Assembly (NCBI RefSeq): GCF_008923185.1
Contig: NZ_WBMT01000012.1
Location: forward strand, 281,173 to 345,172
Origin: Actinomadura rudentiformis
GTDB taxonomy: Bacteria > Actinomycetota > Actinomycetes > Streptosporangiales > Streptosporangiaceae
Reading direction: 5' to 3'
DNA: 64,000 nucleotides
This document shows positions 26,984 through 35,435 of this stretch, piece after piece; the first letter of the stretch is position 1; every line of letters starts with the position of its first letter. The notes under the pieces were generated by a model. The model ran no database searches. It was not told the origin of the DNA and saw only the letters and a program-made list of their open reading frames with translations. The translations under genes were made by a program, and so were the position numbers.

Positions 26984-27697
26984 TCAGCGGCGGATGCCGA
27001 CGAACAGGCCGCGCCCCGTCGGGCCGCCCGCCACATAGGTTGGTGTCCAGGATGCCTCGTCGAACGCGGTCTCGTACTCTCTCCGCGTGAAGAGCGAGAC
27101 GATCGAGGTCTCCACGAAATGGTGCGCGCCGCCGTCGGCGTCCGCGACCAGATAGTGGACCTCCATGCGGGTGTTCCCCTCATGCCAGGAGGAGTGCGAG
27201 ACCCGCGCCACCGAACGCCGCTCCGTCCGGGCCACGTCCGCCGCGACCCCCGGGTGGTAGGCCTCGGGGAACCACCACGGCTCGATGACCGCGACGCCGC
27301 CCGGCACCGTGTGCCGCGCCAGGCAGGTCATCGCCGCGCGCAGCTCGGACACGTCGGCCATGTGCCCGATCGAGCTGAACATGCAGGTCACGGCGTCGAA
27401 TTTGGCGTCCCCGAGGTCGAAGTCACGCATGTCACCCAGATGGAACGGGACGTCCGGCAGCCGCCGCCGGGCGATGTCGAGCATGTCGGCCGACAGCTCC
27501 AGGCCCGCGACGCGGTCGAACTCCGTGCGGAAGTGGCCCAGGTGCAGCCCGGTCCCGCAGGCCACGTCCAGCAGCGAGGCGGCGTCCGGCCGGTGGGTCC
27601 GGATGAGGTCGATCACGAGGCGTGACTCGCCCGCGTAGTCCTTCCCCCGGCCCTCGTTGACGAGGTCGTAGATCTCGGCTTCCGTGCCCTCGTACAT
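26984..27697 (-). CDS. NDP-aminosugar N-methyltransferase (DesVI/TylM1-like)
   Basis: A 237-residue class I SAM-dependent methyltransferase. Motif I is LLDVACGTGLHL (residues 42-53), with the post-I acidic residue in GLELSADML and motif II near FDAVTCMFSSIGHM. Overall size and the DVACGTGxHL motif match the DesVI/TylM1 family, which mono- or dimethylates the 3-amino group of NDP-deoxyhexoses. It therefore predicts an N-methylated or N,N-dimethylated aminosugar, which fits the aminotransferase at 42331. It sits 19 bases downstream of a glycosyltransferase and 29 bases upstream of the glycosidase-like gene, all on the minus strand. Confidence 0.85.
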   Translation of the reverse strand: MYEGTEAEIYDLVNEGRGKDYAGESRLVIDLIRTHRPDAASLLDVACGTGLHLGHFRTEFDRVAGLELSADMLDIARRRLPDVPFHLGDMRDFDLGDAKFDAVTCMFSSIGHMADVSELRAAMTCLARHTVPGGVAVIEPWWFPEAYHPGVAADVARTERRSVARVSHSSWHEGNTRMEVHYLVADADGGAHHFVETSIVSLFTRREYETAFDEASWTPTYVAGGPTGRGLFVGIRR

Positions 27698-27716
27698 GCG
27701 ATCTCACCCTGTCCGG

Positions 27717-29078
27717 TCACCCGGCCCGGCCCTTCCGGCCGGACCTTCCTGGTCGACGGTCTCCGGGCCGCCGGCGCGGCGTCGTGTGCCGGGCGGCCAG
27801 CTCCTGCAGTTGTGGAACGATCTCGTGCGGGCTCGGGGTGGCGGCCATCTCCTTGCGGAGCCGTCCGGCCGACTCGGCGAACCCGGGTTCGGTCAGCAGC
27901 CGCGACAGCTGCCGGGTCAGCGCCTCGGCGGTCAGCTCGCCGGCCTCCAGCACCAGCCCCGCGCCACGCTCGGCCAGCCGCCGCATCTCGTCTGCCTCGC
28001 CCCAGGTGTTGCCGGGCACGGCCAGTTGCGGAACGCCGTGCACCAGCGCGCCGCCGAGAACCCCGGTGCCGCCGTGGTGGACGACCGCCGAGCAGGTCGG
28101 CAGCAGCTCGTCGAGCGGAAAATAGTCGAAGAGCCGCACGTTGTCGGGCACGCGGGTGCCGGGCGGCAGCTGGTCGGCGCTCAGCGTCGCGACGACCTCG
28201 ACGTCGAGCGAGGCGATCGCCTCCAGCAGCTCGGGAAGCGTGATGCGCTTGCCGACGCCTTCCCTGCCCTTGGCGCCGACGCTGCGCAGCGCCTCGCCGA
28301 GCGTGAGGCAGACGCGGGGGCGCCGGGGAGGCCTGCGCAGCCATACAGGGCGCGTGGCGGGGCCGGTGTAGGGGATGAAGCGCACGGAGCGGTAGTCCAC
28401 GCCGGGCAGGGGCGGCCGCATCCATTCGGGCCGCGGGTCGAGGGTCGCGTGCGCGTCGACCATTTCGGCGTCGAACGCGTGGCCGTGGGGCGCCAGCTTG
28501 CCGCCCAGATAATCTGCGAGAGGGTCCGCGGGCGGGCTCTCCTCCCGCGCGGCGAGCTCGTGGAAGAGGCGCCACATGCGGGGCCAGTGGTCGGGCGCGT
28601 TCAGGATCCGGACGTGGGCGGCGCCGCAGACCTTGGCCACCACGGGGCCCGTAAAGGTGTGCGCGTCCCAGATCACCAGGTCGGGCCGCCACCGCCGCGC
28701 GAAGTCCAGCAGGTCGTCGAGGACGGCCTCGCCGGCCATGCGCTCGCAGATCACCGACGAGTAGGCGGCCAGGGCGCCTCGCACGTAGTCGAGCGTCAGC
28801 ACCTCGGGCCGCGTCTCGGCGATGTCGTAGCCGAGGCCGTACGGGGTGGTCGTGCCGTCGTCCGGCATCGCCTCGGCGTCCATGCCGTCGCGGGGCCGGG
28901 GAAGGTCGAGCGGCTCGCCCACCGGGATGGCGGGCAGGCCCGACCGTCGCATGGTCGCGAGCAGGTTCGGCTGACTGGCGAAGACGACGTCATGGCCCGC
29001 CGCGCGCAATGCCCACGCCGTCGGGACCATATTGAAGAAATGTGAGGTCACGGCGATCGTCGTACAAAGGACTCGCAT
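27717..29078 (-). CDS. Macrolactam glycosyltransferase 1 (GT-B fold, GT1 family)
   Basis: 453 residues, the usual length for antibiotic glycosyltransferases. The N-terminal acceptor domain begins MRVLCTTIAVTSHFFNMVP, with the probable catalytic His13. The C-terminal domain has the NDP-sugar motif HHGGTGVLGG followed by a GVPQLAVPGNTWGEADEMRR segment that binds the donor. The C-terminus is basic and repetitive (RRRPGDRRPGRSGRKG). The ATG at 29078 has a GGGGGTG sequence 4 bases upstream. It is the first gene of a minus-strand operon with the aminosugar N-methyltransferase, making transfer of the methylated aminosugar its most natural role. The nearest functional models are macrolactam enzymes such as VinC. 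Confidence 0.85.
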   Translation of the reverse strand: MRVLCTTIAVTSHFFNMVPTAWALRAAGHDVVFASQPNLLATMRRSGLPAIPVGEPLDLPRPRDGMDAEAMPDDGTTTPYGLGYDIAETRPEVLTLDYVRGALAAYSSVICERMAGEAVLDDLLDFARRWRPDLVIWDAHTFTGPVVAKVCGAAHVRILNAPDHWPRMWRLFHELAAREESPPADPLADYLGGKLAPHGHAFDAEMVDAHATLDPRPEWMRPPLPGVDYRSVRFIPYTGPATRPVWLRRPPRRPRVCLTLGEALRSVGAKGREGVGKRITLPELLEAIASLDVEVVATLSADQLPPGTRVPDNVRLFDYFPLDELLPTCSAVVHHGGTGVLGGALVHGVPQLAVPGNTWGEADEMRRLAERGAGLVLEAGELTAEALTRQLSRLLTEPGFAESAGRLRKEMAATPSPHEIVPQLQELAARHTTPRRRPGDRRPGRSGRKGRAG

Positions 29079-29148
29079 GACACCCCCGGGACCCTGAAAA
29101 ACGGTCGGCTCATTGGCTCGTATTGCTCCGGATTGCCTCGGTGGCGTC

Positions 29149-29183
29149 ACGCTAGCGTGGGGGACCGCTTTCAACATCCCCTA
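29149..29183 (-). promoter_or_regulatory. Predicted promoter of the glycosyltransferase 1 operon
   Basis: Minus-strand TAGGGG (29183-29178) is followed after exactly 23 bases by TAGCGT (29154-29149), a good -10 element. The upstream partner box is poorly conserved. The -10 lies inside a perfect 12-base palindrome, CACGCTAGCGTG (29148-29159), the only such element among these promoters. Confidence 0.55.
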
Positions 29184-29205
29184 TCTTTCGCTTCCGCCGT
29201 ACCGC

Positions 29206-29250
29206 CAGGGGTGCCTAGGGGTGGGCGATATCGGGCCGTGCGCCGACCAT
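29206..29250 (+). promoter_or_regulatory. Predicted promoter of glycosyltransferase 2 operon
   Basis: CAGGGG (29206) and TAGGGG (29216) are 10 bp apart; GACCAT (29245-29250) follows after 23 bases and the ATG is 6 bases further on. The geometry is identical to the site at 982-1026, again predicting a leaderless mRNA. The -10 keeps only the A2 and T6 positions. Confidence 0.5.
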
Positions 29251-29256
29251 GGGATC

Positions 29257-30561
29257 ATGCGCGTTCTGTTCACGGTATTCGCGGCGAAGACACATTTCTT
29301 CAATCTGGTGCCGCTGGCTTGGGCGCTGCGCGCAGCCGGGCACGAGGTGCAGGTGGCCAGCCAGCCCGACCTCGCCGAGGCCATCACCCGCGCGGGCCTC
29401 ACCGCCGTTCCGGTCGGGGAGCCGCTCAACATGGGCGGGGCCTCCGCCGGCGGGTCTGGCGGCGGGTCCATGACGCGGACGTTCGAGACGCTCGCCGGGG
29501 GCATGATCGACGACAGCGGGGAGCCGCCGACCTGGGATCGGGCGCTGGGCGCGTTCACCGTGGCGTGCTCGGTGGAGTACGAGTACTTCTCCGGCGGGCA
29601 GGTGCTGGACGACCTCGTCGAGTACGCCCGGCACTGGCGGCCGGACCTGGTGGTCTGGGACGCGCTGACGTTCAGCGGCGCCGTCGCGGCGAAGGCGTGC
29701 GGCGCGGCCCACGCGCGGACGCTCTTCGGCATCGACTACGTGCAGCAGATGTACGGCCATTACCTGCGGCTGCTGGAAGAGCAACCCGAAGAACGGCGCG
29801 ACGACCCGGTGTCGGACTGGTTGCGCGGCCGTCTCTACCGTTTCGGATGCGACTTCGATGAGAGTTCGGCGCGGGAAATGCTCGCTGGTCAGTGGACCAT
29901 CGACCCCACTTTTCCCGGAATGCAGCTTCCCCTGGACCTTCCCTACGTGCCGGTGCGGTACGTGCCTTACAACGGCCAGTCGGCCATCCCGGACTGGGTC
30001 CATCAGGATCCGGGCCGCCCGCGGGTGTGCCTGTCACTGGGAATGTCGGAGCGTTATCTCCCGGGCGGAGCCCAGGTCTCGATCGGCGGTGTGCTGGAGA
30101 GCCTGGCCGAGCTCGACATCGAGCTGGTCGCGACGCTGAACGCCGACCAGGTCGCGTCGGTGCCGTCGATGCCGCCCAACGTGCGCGCCGTCGCGTTCGT
30201 CCCGCTGTACGAGCTGCTGCCGACCTGTGCGGCGGTCGTGCACCACGGCGGATTCGGAACGCTCGGGAACGTGCTGGTCCACGGCCTGCCGAGCGTGACC
30301 GTCCCGGCCGCGTGGTGGGACGAGGACAGCCTCGGACGGCAGCTCGGCGCGCGCGGCGCCGGGATCTACCTCGCGCCGCAGGACGTCACCCCCGCCCGCC
30401 TGGCGCAGGCCGTCAGCCGGGTGCTGGACGAACCGTCGTTCCGGGACGGCGCGCTGCGGCTCCAGAGCGAGCTGCGGGCCACGCCAGGTCCTGGCGACCT
30501 CGTTCCCGAGCTGGAGGAATTGACCGAACGCCACCGCGTCCGCCGGCCGGTGCACGCCTGA
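29257..30561 (+). CDS. Macrolactam glycosyltransferase 2
   Basis: 434 residues of a GT1-family GT-B enzyme. The start MRVLFTVFAAKTHFFNLVP contains the probable catalytic His13; the donor site has HHGGFGTLGN and a PAAWWDEDSLG segment with the acidic pair that usually contacts the sugar. It is closely similar along its length to the enzymes at 30578 and 38198 (shared blocks LVVWDALTF and GQWTIDPT), so the three are paralogues. The ATG at 29257 lacks a proper ribosome binding site and is probably leaderless. It begins the plus-strand operon running to 35367. Confidence 0.87.
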   Translation: MRVLFTVFAAKTHFFNLVPLAWALRAAGHEVQVASQPDLAEAITRAGLTAVPVGEPLNMGGASAGGSGGGSMTRTFETLAGGMIDDSGEPPTWDRALGAFTVACSVEYEYFSGGQVLDDLVEYARHWRPDLVVWDALTFSGAVAAKACGAAHARTLFGIDYVQQMYGHYLRLLEEQPEERRDDPVSDWLRGRLYRFGCDFDESSAREMLAGQWTIDPTFPGMQLPLDLPYVPVRYVPYNGQSAIPDWVHQDPGRPRVCLSLGMSERYLPGGAQVSIGGVLESLAELDIELVATLNADQVASVPSMPPNVRAVAFVPLYELLPTCAAVVHHGGFGTLGNVLVHGLPSVTVPAAWWDEDSLGRQLGARGAGIYLAPQDVTPARLAQAVSRVLDEPSFRDGALRLQSELRATPGPGDLVPELEELTERHRVRRPVHA

Positions 30562-30577
30562 TCACGGGAGCACCGCG

Positions 30578-31927
30578 ATGCGCGTCCTGTTCACTGTGTA
30601 CGCGGCCAAGCCGCACTTCTACAACCTCGTCCCGATGGCGTGGGCGCTGCGCGCCGCCGGGCACGAGGTCGTCGTCGCCAGCCAGCCGGACCTCGTCCCG
30701 GCGATCACCCGGGTCGGCCTCACCGCCGTCCCGGTCGGCGATCCGCTCGACCTGGCGGGCTCGTTCCAGGCGTCGCCCGGGGACGACGGCCCGGCGGGCG
30801 GCGGCGGGTGGCAGCGCCTCAGCGGTGTCACCGAGACCCGGCCCGACAAGCTCACCTGGAACTACGTGCTGGGCACGTTCACCATTGCCTGCTCCATGGA
30901 GTACGAGCACGTCACGGGCGTGTCGATGGTCGACGACCTGGTCGATTTCGCCCGGTACTGGCAGCCGGACCTGGTGGTCTGGGACGCGCTCACGTTCGCG
31001 GGCCCGATCGCCGCCAGGGCGTGCGGCGCCGCGCACGCGCGCACGCTCTTCGGCATCGACTACCTGTCCAGGATGCTCGCCACCTACCGTCGTCTTCTGG
31101 CCGAGCAGCCGCCCGAGACACGCGACGACCCGGTCTCGGACTGGCTCACCGGCCGCCTGGCCCGCTACGGTCTGCCGTTCGAGCCGGACATGGTCACCGA
31201 GCTGATGACCGGCCAGTGGACCATCGACCCGACGCCCGGCTGGATGCAGCTCCCGCTGGAGATCCCGCACCTGCCCGTCCGCTACCTGCCGTTCAACGGC
31301 TCGGCCTCGGTGCCCTCCTGGGTGCACGAGACACCGGAACGCCCGCGGGTCTGCTTCTCGCTCGGCCTGTCCGGCCGTGAGCTGGTGGGCCGCGACAAGG
31401 TCGCCATCAGCCCCGATACCAGCGCCGACACCAGCGCCGAGGTCGCGATCGGCGACATTCTCACCGCGCTGGCCTCGCTGGACGTCGAGCTGGTCGCCAC
31501 CCTCACCGCCGAGCAGCGCGCCGCCGTTCCCGACCTGCCGGCTAACGTGCGCGCGGTCGATTTCGTCCCGCTGAACGAGCTGCTGCCGAGCTGCGCCGCG
31601 ATCGTCCACCACGGCGGCTTCGGCACCGTCGGCAACGTCGTCAACCACGGCGTGCCGAGCATCACGATCCCCGCGCCGTGGTGGGACGAGGAGGCGCTCG
31701 GCCGGCTGCTGGACGAGCGCGGCGCCGGAATCCTCATCGACCCGTCCGAGGCCACGCCGGCGGCGCTGCGCGACGGTGTCGCCCGCCTGCTCGCCGAGCC
31801 CTCGTTCGCCGTCGCCGCCACCGGTGTGCGCAGCGAGCTGCGGGCCGTCCCGACCCCGTACGAGGTCGTTCCGGAGATCGCACGGCTGACCGCTCACCAC
31901 CAGAACCGACAGGGGAACCAGAGTTGA
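30578..31927 (+). CDS. Macrolactam glycosyltransferase 3
   Basis: 449 residues, paralogous to the preceding gene, from which it is separated by 16 bases. The N-terminal KPHFYNLVPMAWALRAAGHEV region has the catalytic His; the donor motif is HHGGFGTVGN followed by PAPWWDEEALG. A short internal duplication (SPDTSADTSAEV near residues 275-285) distinguishes it. The start ATG 30578 has GGGAG 7-8 bases upstream. Its stop codon overlaps a TTG start of the carboxylase gene. Tandem paralogues suggest either two different sugars or acceptors, or stepwise transfer of a second sugar. Confidence 0.87.
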   Translation: MRVLFTVYAAKPHFYNLVPMAWALRAAGHEVVVASQPDLVPAITRVGLTAVPVGDPLDLAGSFQASPGDDGPAGGGGWQRLSGVTETRPDKLTWNYVLGTFTIACSMEYEHVTGVSMVDDLVDFARYWQPDLVVWDALTFAGPIAARACGAAHARTLFGIDYLSRMLATYRRLLAEQPPETRDDPVSDWLTGRLARYGLPFEPDMVTELMTGQWTIDPTPGWMQLPLEIPHLPVRYLPFNGSASVPSWVHETPERPRVCFSLGLSGRELVGRDKVAISPDTSADTSAEVAIGDILTALASLDVELVATLTAEQRAAVPDLPANVRAVDFVPLNELLPSCAAIVHHGGFGTVGNVVNHGVPSITIPAPWWDEEALGRLLDERGAGILIDPSEATPAALRDGVARLLAEPSFAVAATGVRSELRAVPTPYEVVPEIARLTAHHQNRQGNQS

Positions 31928-33507
31928 CGGTAGACACGGCTTGCACGGAAGACACCGCTCACACCGAAACGCACGTGGCCAAGGTGACCGAGCTGCTGCT
32001 CCTCAAGGAGGAGGTGGCGCGCGGCCCGTCCGCCGAAGCCCAGCATGCCCGCGGCAAGCTCACGGTCCGCGAGCGCCTGGAACTCCTCTTCGATCGCGGG
32101 ACCTTCCGCGAGATCGAGGGGCTCCGCCGGCACCGCGCCACCGGATTCGGCCTGGAGGACCGGCGTCCCTTCACCGACGGCGTGGTCACCGGCTGGGGCC
32201 GGGTCCACGGCCGCGAGGTGTTCGCCTACGCGCACGACTTCGGCATCTTCGGCGGCTCGCTCGGCGAGGCCCACGCCGCCAAGATCCACAAGCTGATGGA
32301 CCTCGCCGAGTCCGCCGGCGCGCCCCTGGTCAGCCTGAACGACGGAGCGGGCGCCCGCATCCAGGAGGGCGTGACGGCGCTGGCGGGCTACGGTGGCATC
32401 TTCCGCCGCAACGTGCGTGCCTCCGGCGTCATCCCGCAGATCAGCATCGTGCTCGGCCCGTGCGCGGGCGGCGCCGCCTACTCGCCGGCCCTGACCGACT
32501 TCGTGTTCATGGTGCGAGGCATCGCCCAGATGTACGTGACCGGTCCCGACGTGGTCCGGGCCGTGACCGGCGAGGAGATCACCCACGAGGGCCTCGGCGG
32601 CGCCGACGTGCACGCCGCCGTCTCCGGAGTGGCCACGGTGGTGTGCGACAACGAGCACGAGTGCTTCGAGGAGGTCCGCTACCTCCTGTCGCTCCTGCCG
32701 TCCAACAACCGTGAGCTCCCGCCGGGCGCCGCGACCGCCGACCCGCCCGACCGCCGCAACGACGTGCTGCTGGACCTCGTCCCCGCGCAGCCCAACCAGT
32801 CGTACGACATGCGCGCGGTCATCGGCGAGATCGTGGACGACGGCGACTTCTTCGAGCTGCACGAGAGGTGGGCCACCAACATCATCTGCGCGTTCGCCCG
32901 GCTCGGCGGCGAGGTCGCCGGCATCATCGCGAACCAGCCCGCGTCACAGGCCGGGGTCCTTGACATCCACGCGTCCGAGAAGGCGGCGCGCTTCGTCCAG
33001 ACCTGCGACGCCTTCAGCATCCCGCTGGTCACCCTCGTCGACGTGCCCGGTTTCCTGCCCGGCACAGGGCAGGAGCACGACGGCATCATCCGGCACGGCG
33101 CCAAGCTCCTCTACGCCTACTGCAACGCCACCGTGCCCCGCGTCCAGGTCATCCTCCGGAAGGCCTACGGCGGGGCCTACATCGTCATGGACTCCCGTTC
33201 GATCGGCTGCGACCTGTCCTTCGCGTGGCCCACCAACGAGATCGCCGTCATGGGCGCCGAGGGCGCGGCCAACATCGTCTTCCGCCGTGAGATCGCCGCC
33301 GCCCCCGACCCCGAGGCCGCCCGCGCACAGCGGATCAAGGAGTACCGGCAGGAGCTGATGCACCCCTACTACGCGGCCGAACGCGGCCTGGTGGACGACG
33401 TCATCGACCCGGCCGACACCCGCGCCATCCTCATCGACGCTCTGGCCACCCTCCGTGCCAAGCACGCGGCCCTCCCGTCCCGCAAGCACGGCAACCCGCC
33501 GGCATGA
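31924..33507 (+). CDS. Acyl-CoA carboxylase beta subunit (carboxyltransferase, PccB/AccB-like)
   Basis: 527 residues of the biotin-dependent carboxyltransferase family. The N-half carries the GARIQEGV segment and the acyl-CoA oxyanion glycines in GPCAGGAAYSPA; the C-half has DVPGFLPGTGQEHDGIIRHGAKLLYAY, the biotin-side oxyanion region, and a YGGAYIVMDS strand. The family carboxylates acetyl-, propionyl- or longer acyl-CoA, here most likely to supply (methyl)malonyl-CoA extender units. The biotinylated alpha subunit is not in the window. The TTG start at 31924 overlaps the glycosyltransferase stop and has GGGG at a fitting distance. Confidence 0.9.
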   Translation: MTVDTACTEDTAHTETHVAKVTELLLLKEEVARGPSAEAQHARGKLTVRERLELLFDRGTFREIEGLRRHRATGFGLEDRRPFTDGVVTGWGRVHGREVFAYAHDFGIFGGSLGEAHAAKIHKLMDLAESAGAPLVSLNDGAGARIQEGVTALAGYGGIFRRNVRASGVIPQISIVLGPCAGGAAYSPALTDFVFMVRGIAQMYVTGPDVVRAVTGEEITHEGLGGADVHAAVSGVATVVCDNEHECFEEVRYLLSLLPSNNRELPPGAATADPPDRRNDVLLDLVPAQPNQSYDMRAVIGEIVDDGDFFELHERWATNIICAFARLGGEVAGIIANQPASQAGVLDIHASEKAARFVQTCDAFSIPLVTLVDVPGFLPGTGQEHDGIIRHGAKLLYAYCNATVPRVQVILRKAYGGAYIVMDSRSIGCDLSFAWPTNEIAVMGAEGAANIVFRREIAAAPDPEAARAQRIKEYRQELMHPYYAAERGLVDDVIDPADTRAILIDALATLRAKHAALPSRKHGNPPA

Positions 33508-33710
33508 ACATCACGGTCGTCCGCGGGTCGCCGAACGCCGAGGAACTCGCCGCCGTCACCGCCGTGCTCGTGGCCCTGAGCCGCCGGACCCTGACCCGGA
33601 CCCGGGCCCGGGCCCGAGAGACCGTCTCACCGCGCCCGGCGAACTGGGGCCGGGGATACCGCGCTCCGGGCGCCTGGACTTCCATGAGGAATGGAGCAAC
33701 ACCCCGATGA
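33504..33710 (+). CDS. Acyl-CoA carboxylase epsilon subunit
   Basis: A 68-residue protein that overlaps the beta subunit stop by 4 bases (ATGA). The N-terminus ITVVRGSPNAEELAAVTAVLVAL matches the conserved core of the small epsilon subunits of actinobacterial acyl-CoA carboxylases, and the tryptophan/proline-rich tail (NWGRGYRAPGAW) is also typical. These subunits stabilise or activate the alpha-beta complex. Its stop overlaps the start of the thioesterase. The middle is unusually arginine/threonine-rich (RTLTRTRARARE). Confidence 0.82.
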   Translation: MNITVVRGSPNAEELAAVTAVLVALSRRTLTRTRARARETVSPRPANWGRGYRAPGAWTSMRNGATPR

Positions 33711-34483
33711 CAACCCTGACCACCTCCGCCTGGGTCCGCCGCTTCCATCCGGCGGACGATGCCGCCACGCGGCTGATCTGCTTCCCGCACGCGGGAGGAT
33801 CGGCCACGTACTTTCACCCGGTGTCCCGGACGCTCTCCCCGGACGTGGACGTCCTCGCCATCCAGTACCCGGGCCGCCAGGACTGCCGCTTCGAGGCGTG
33901 CGTCGAGGACCTCTTCGAGATGGCCGACCTCGTCATCGAGGCGCTGCACCCGTGGCTGGATCGTCCCGTCTCACTCTTCGGCCACAGCATGGGCGCCACC
34001 ATCGCCTACGAGGTGGCCCGGCGCCTCGAAGCCGGTGGCCACGCGCCCCTGGGCCTGTTCGCCTCCGGTCGCCGCGCGCCGTCCCGCCACCGCGACGAAC
34101 GCGTGCATCGAGCCGACGACGACGGCATCGTCGCCGAACTCCTCCGCCTCGACGGCACCGACGCCCAGGTCCTCCACGACCCGGACCTGCGCCGGATGAT
34201 CCTCCCTGCGGTCCGGGCCGACTACCGGGCCGCCGAGACCTACCGCTGCGTTCCCGGCTCCACGGTCGGCTGCCCCGTCATCGCCCTGGTCGGAGACGCC
34301 GACCCGCACGTGACGGTCGACGAGGCGAGCGGCTGGCGCGACCACACCACCGGGCCGTTCGACCTCAAGGTGTTCCCGGGCGAGCACTTCTACCTGAACG
34401 ACCACGCCCCGGCAGTCATGAAGACCATCACCGACCACATCTCCGAGCCCATCGCTAAGCCCATCACCGAGCCCATCACCTAG
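33707..34483 (+). CDS. Type II thioesterase
   Basis: 258 residues of an alpha/beta hydrolase. Landmarks are the ICFPHAGG oxyanion motif, nucleophile motif GHSMGA (Ser94), an aspartate after the GDADPHV strand, and the C-terminal histidine in FPGEHFYL. This pattern is that of the stand-alone TEII enzymes that clear mis-primed or stalled acyl groups from PKS carrier domains. No chain-terminating TE domain appears in the PKS parts visible here, but they are incomplete, and this enzyme is not its replacement. The ATG at 33707 overlaps the preceding stop codon. The tail has a short PIxKPITEPIT repeat. Confidence 0.9.
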   Translation: MTTLTTSAWVRRFHPADDAATRLICFPHAGGSATYFHPVSRTLSPDVDVLAIQYPGRQDCRFEACVEDLFEMADLVIEALHPWLDRPVSLFGHSMGATIAYEVARRLEAGGHAPLGLFASGRRAPSRHRDERVHRADDDGIVAELLRLDGTDAQVLHDPDLRRMILPAVRADYRAAETYRCVPGSTVGCPVIALVGDADPHVTVDEASGWRDHTTGPFDLKVFPGEHFYLNDHAPAVMKTITDHISEPIAKPITEPIT

Positions 34484-34491
34484 GAGGCGGC

Positions 34492-35367
34492 ATGCCCACG
34501 ATCCCGTTCGGCCCCCTCCAGACCTGGTACCGCGTCACCGGCGACCTGGACTCGGGCAGACCCGCCCTCGTCGTCCTCCACGGAGGACCGGGCAGCACCC
34601 ACGACTACCTGGCCAACCTCAAGGTCTTCGCCGACCACGGCTGGCCCGTCGTCCACTACGACCAGCTGGGCAACGGCGGCTCCAGCCACCTGCGCGACCG
34701 GGGCGCCGACTTCTGGACCGTGCCGCTCTTCCTGGCCGAACTGGACAACCTCCTGGCCCGCCTTGAGATCACCGACTACGTCCTCTTCGGCCACTCCTGG
34801 GGCGGCATGCTGGCAACAGCCCACGCCGCAGGGAATCCGCCCGGGCTGCGCGGTCTCATCATCGCCAATTCCCCGGCCTCCTACCAGCTGTGGCTTCAGG
34901 AGATGGACGTCCTGCGCGCGGATCTGCCTCCGGGCGTCGACGAGACCCTCCGCAGGCACGAGAAGGCCGGCACGACCGACAGCGACGAGTATTTCGCGGC
35001 GCTCAAGGTGTTCTACGAGAAGCACGTCTGCCGCCTCAAGCCCTGGCCCCGCGACTATTTGGCGTCGTTCTACGAGGTCTACAACGACCCCACGGTCTAC
35101 TTCACCATGAACGGCCCCAGCGAGTTCCACGTCATCGGGACGTTGAAGGACTGGTCGGTCATCGACCTGTGCCCCAAGGTCATGGCGCCCACCCTGATCC
35201 TGTCCGGTCGCCATGACGAGGCCACTCCGGTGACCGTCCAGCCCTTCCAGGACCGCATCCCGGACGCCCGCTGGGAGATCTTCGAGGACTCCAGCCACAC
35301 ACCCCATCTGGAGGAGCCCGAGCTCTTCCAGAAGGTCGTCCTCGACCACCTCACGTCGCTCATCTGA
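34492..35367 (+). CDS. VinJ-like amidase/proline iminopeptidase (removes the starter cap)
   Basis: 291 residues of the S33 peptidase/alpha-beta hydrolase family. It has the HGGPG oxyanion motif near residue 28, nucleophile motif GHSWGG (Ser102), the acid in SGRHDEATP and a C-terminal SSHTPH histidine: the full set for an N-terminal aminoacyl hydrolase. In vicenistatin-type pathways such an enzyme removes the terminal aminoacyl cap from the finished polyketide chain so that the free amine can close the macrolactam. The matching capping ligase is encoded at 2293. A strong GGAGG ribosome binding site precedes ATG 34492. It is the last gene of the plus-strand operon, directly before a perfect hairpin. 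Confidence 0.87.
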   Translation: MPTIPFGPLQTWYRVTGDLDSGRPALVVLHGGPGSTHDYLANLKVFADHGWPVVHYDQLGNGGSSHLRDRGADFWTVPLFLAELDNLLARLEITDYVLFGHSWGGMLATAHAAGNPPGLRGLIIANSPASYQLWLQEMDVLRADLPPGVDETLRRHEKAGTTDSDEYFAALKVFYEKHVCRLKPWPRDYLASFYEVYNDPTVYFTMNGPSEFHVIGTLKDWSVIDLCPKVMAPTLILSGRHDEATPVTVQPFQDRIPDARWEIFEDSSHTPHLEEPELFQKVVLDHLTSLI

Positions 35368-35400
35368 ACGCCGGTGCCCGTCTGGACGGGCACCGGCGTT
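35367..35400. terminator. Bidirectional hairpin between convergent genes
   Basis: A perfect 16-base inverted repeat, AACGCCGGTGCCCGTC with its complement (35385-35400), begins at the last base of the amidase gene. It should end that operon and also the minus-strand P450-like gene. Confidence 0.8.
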
Positions 35401-35435
35401 CCGGGTGATGATCAGGCGTTCCGGGCGATGATCAG
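35396..35435. repeat. 20-bp tandem duplication covering a stop codon
   Basis: Two 20-base units (35396-35415, 35416-35435) differ at one base. The second contains the stop of the minus-strand P450-like gene, so a second in-phase-looking stop follows it. This is a local slippage-type duplication. Confidence 0.85.
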
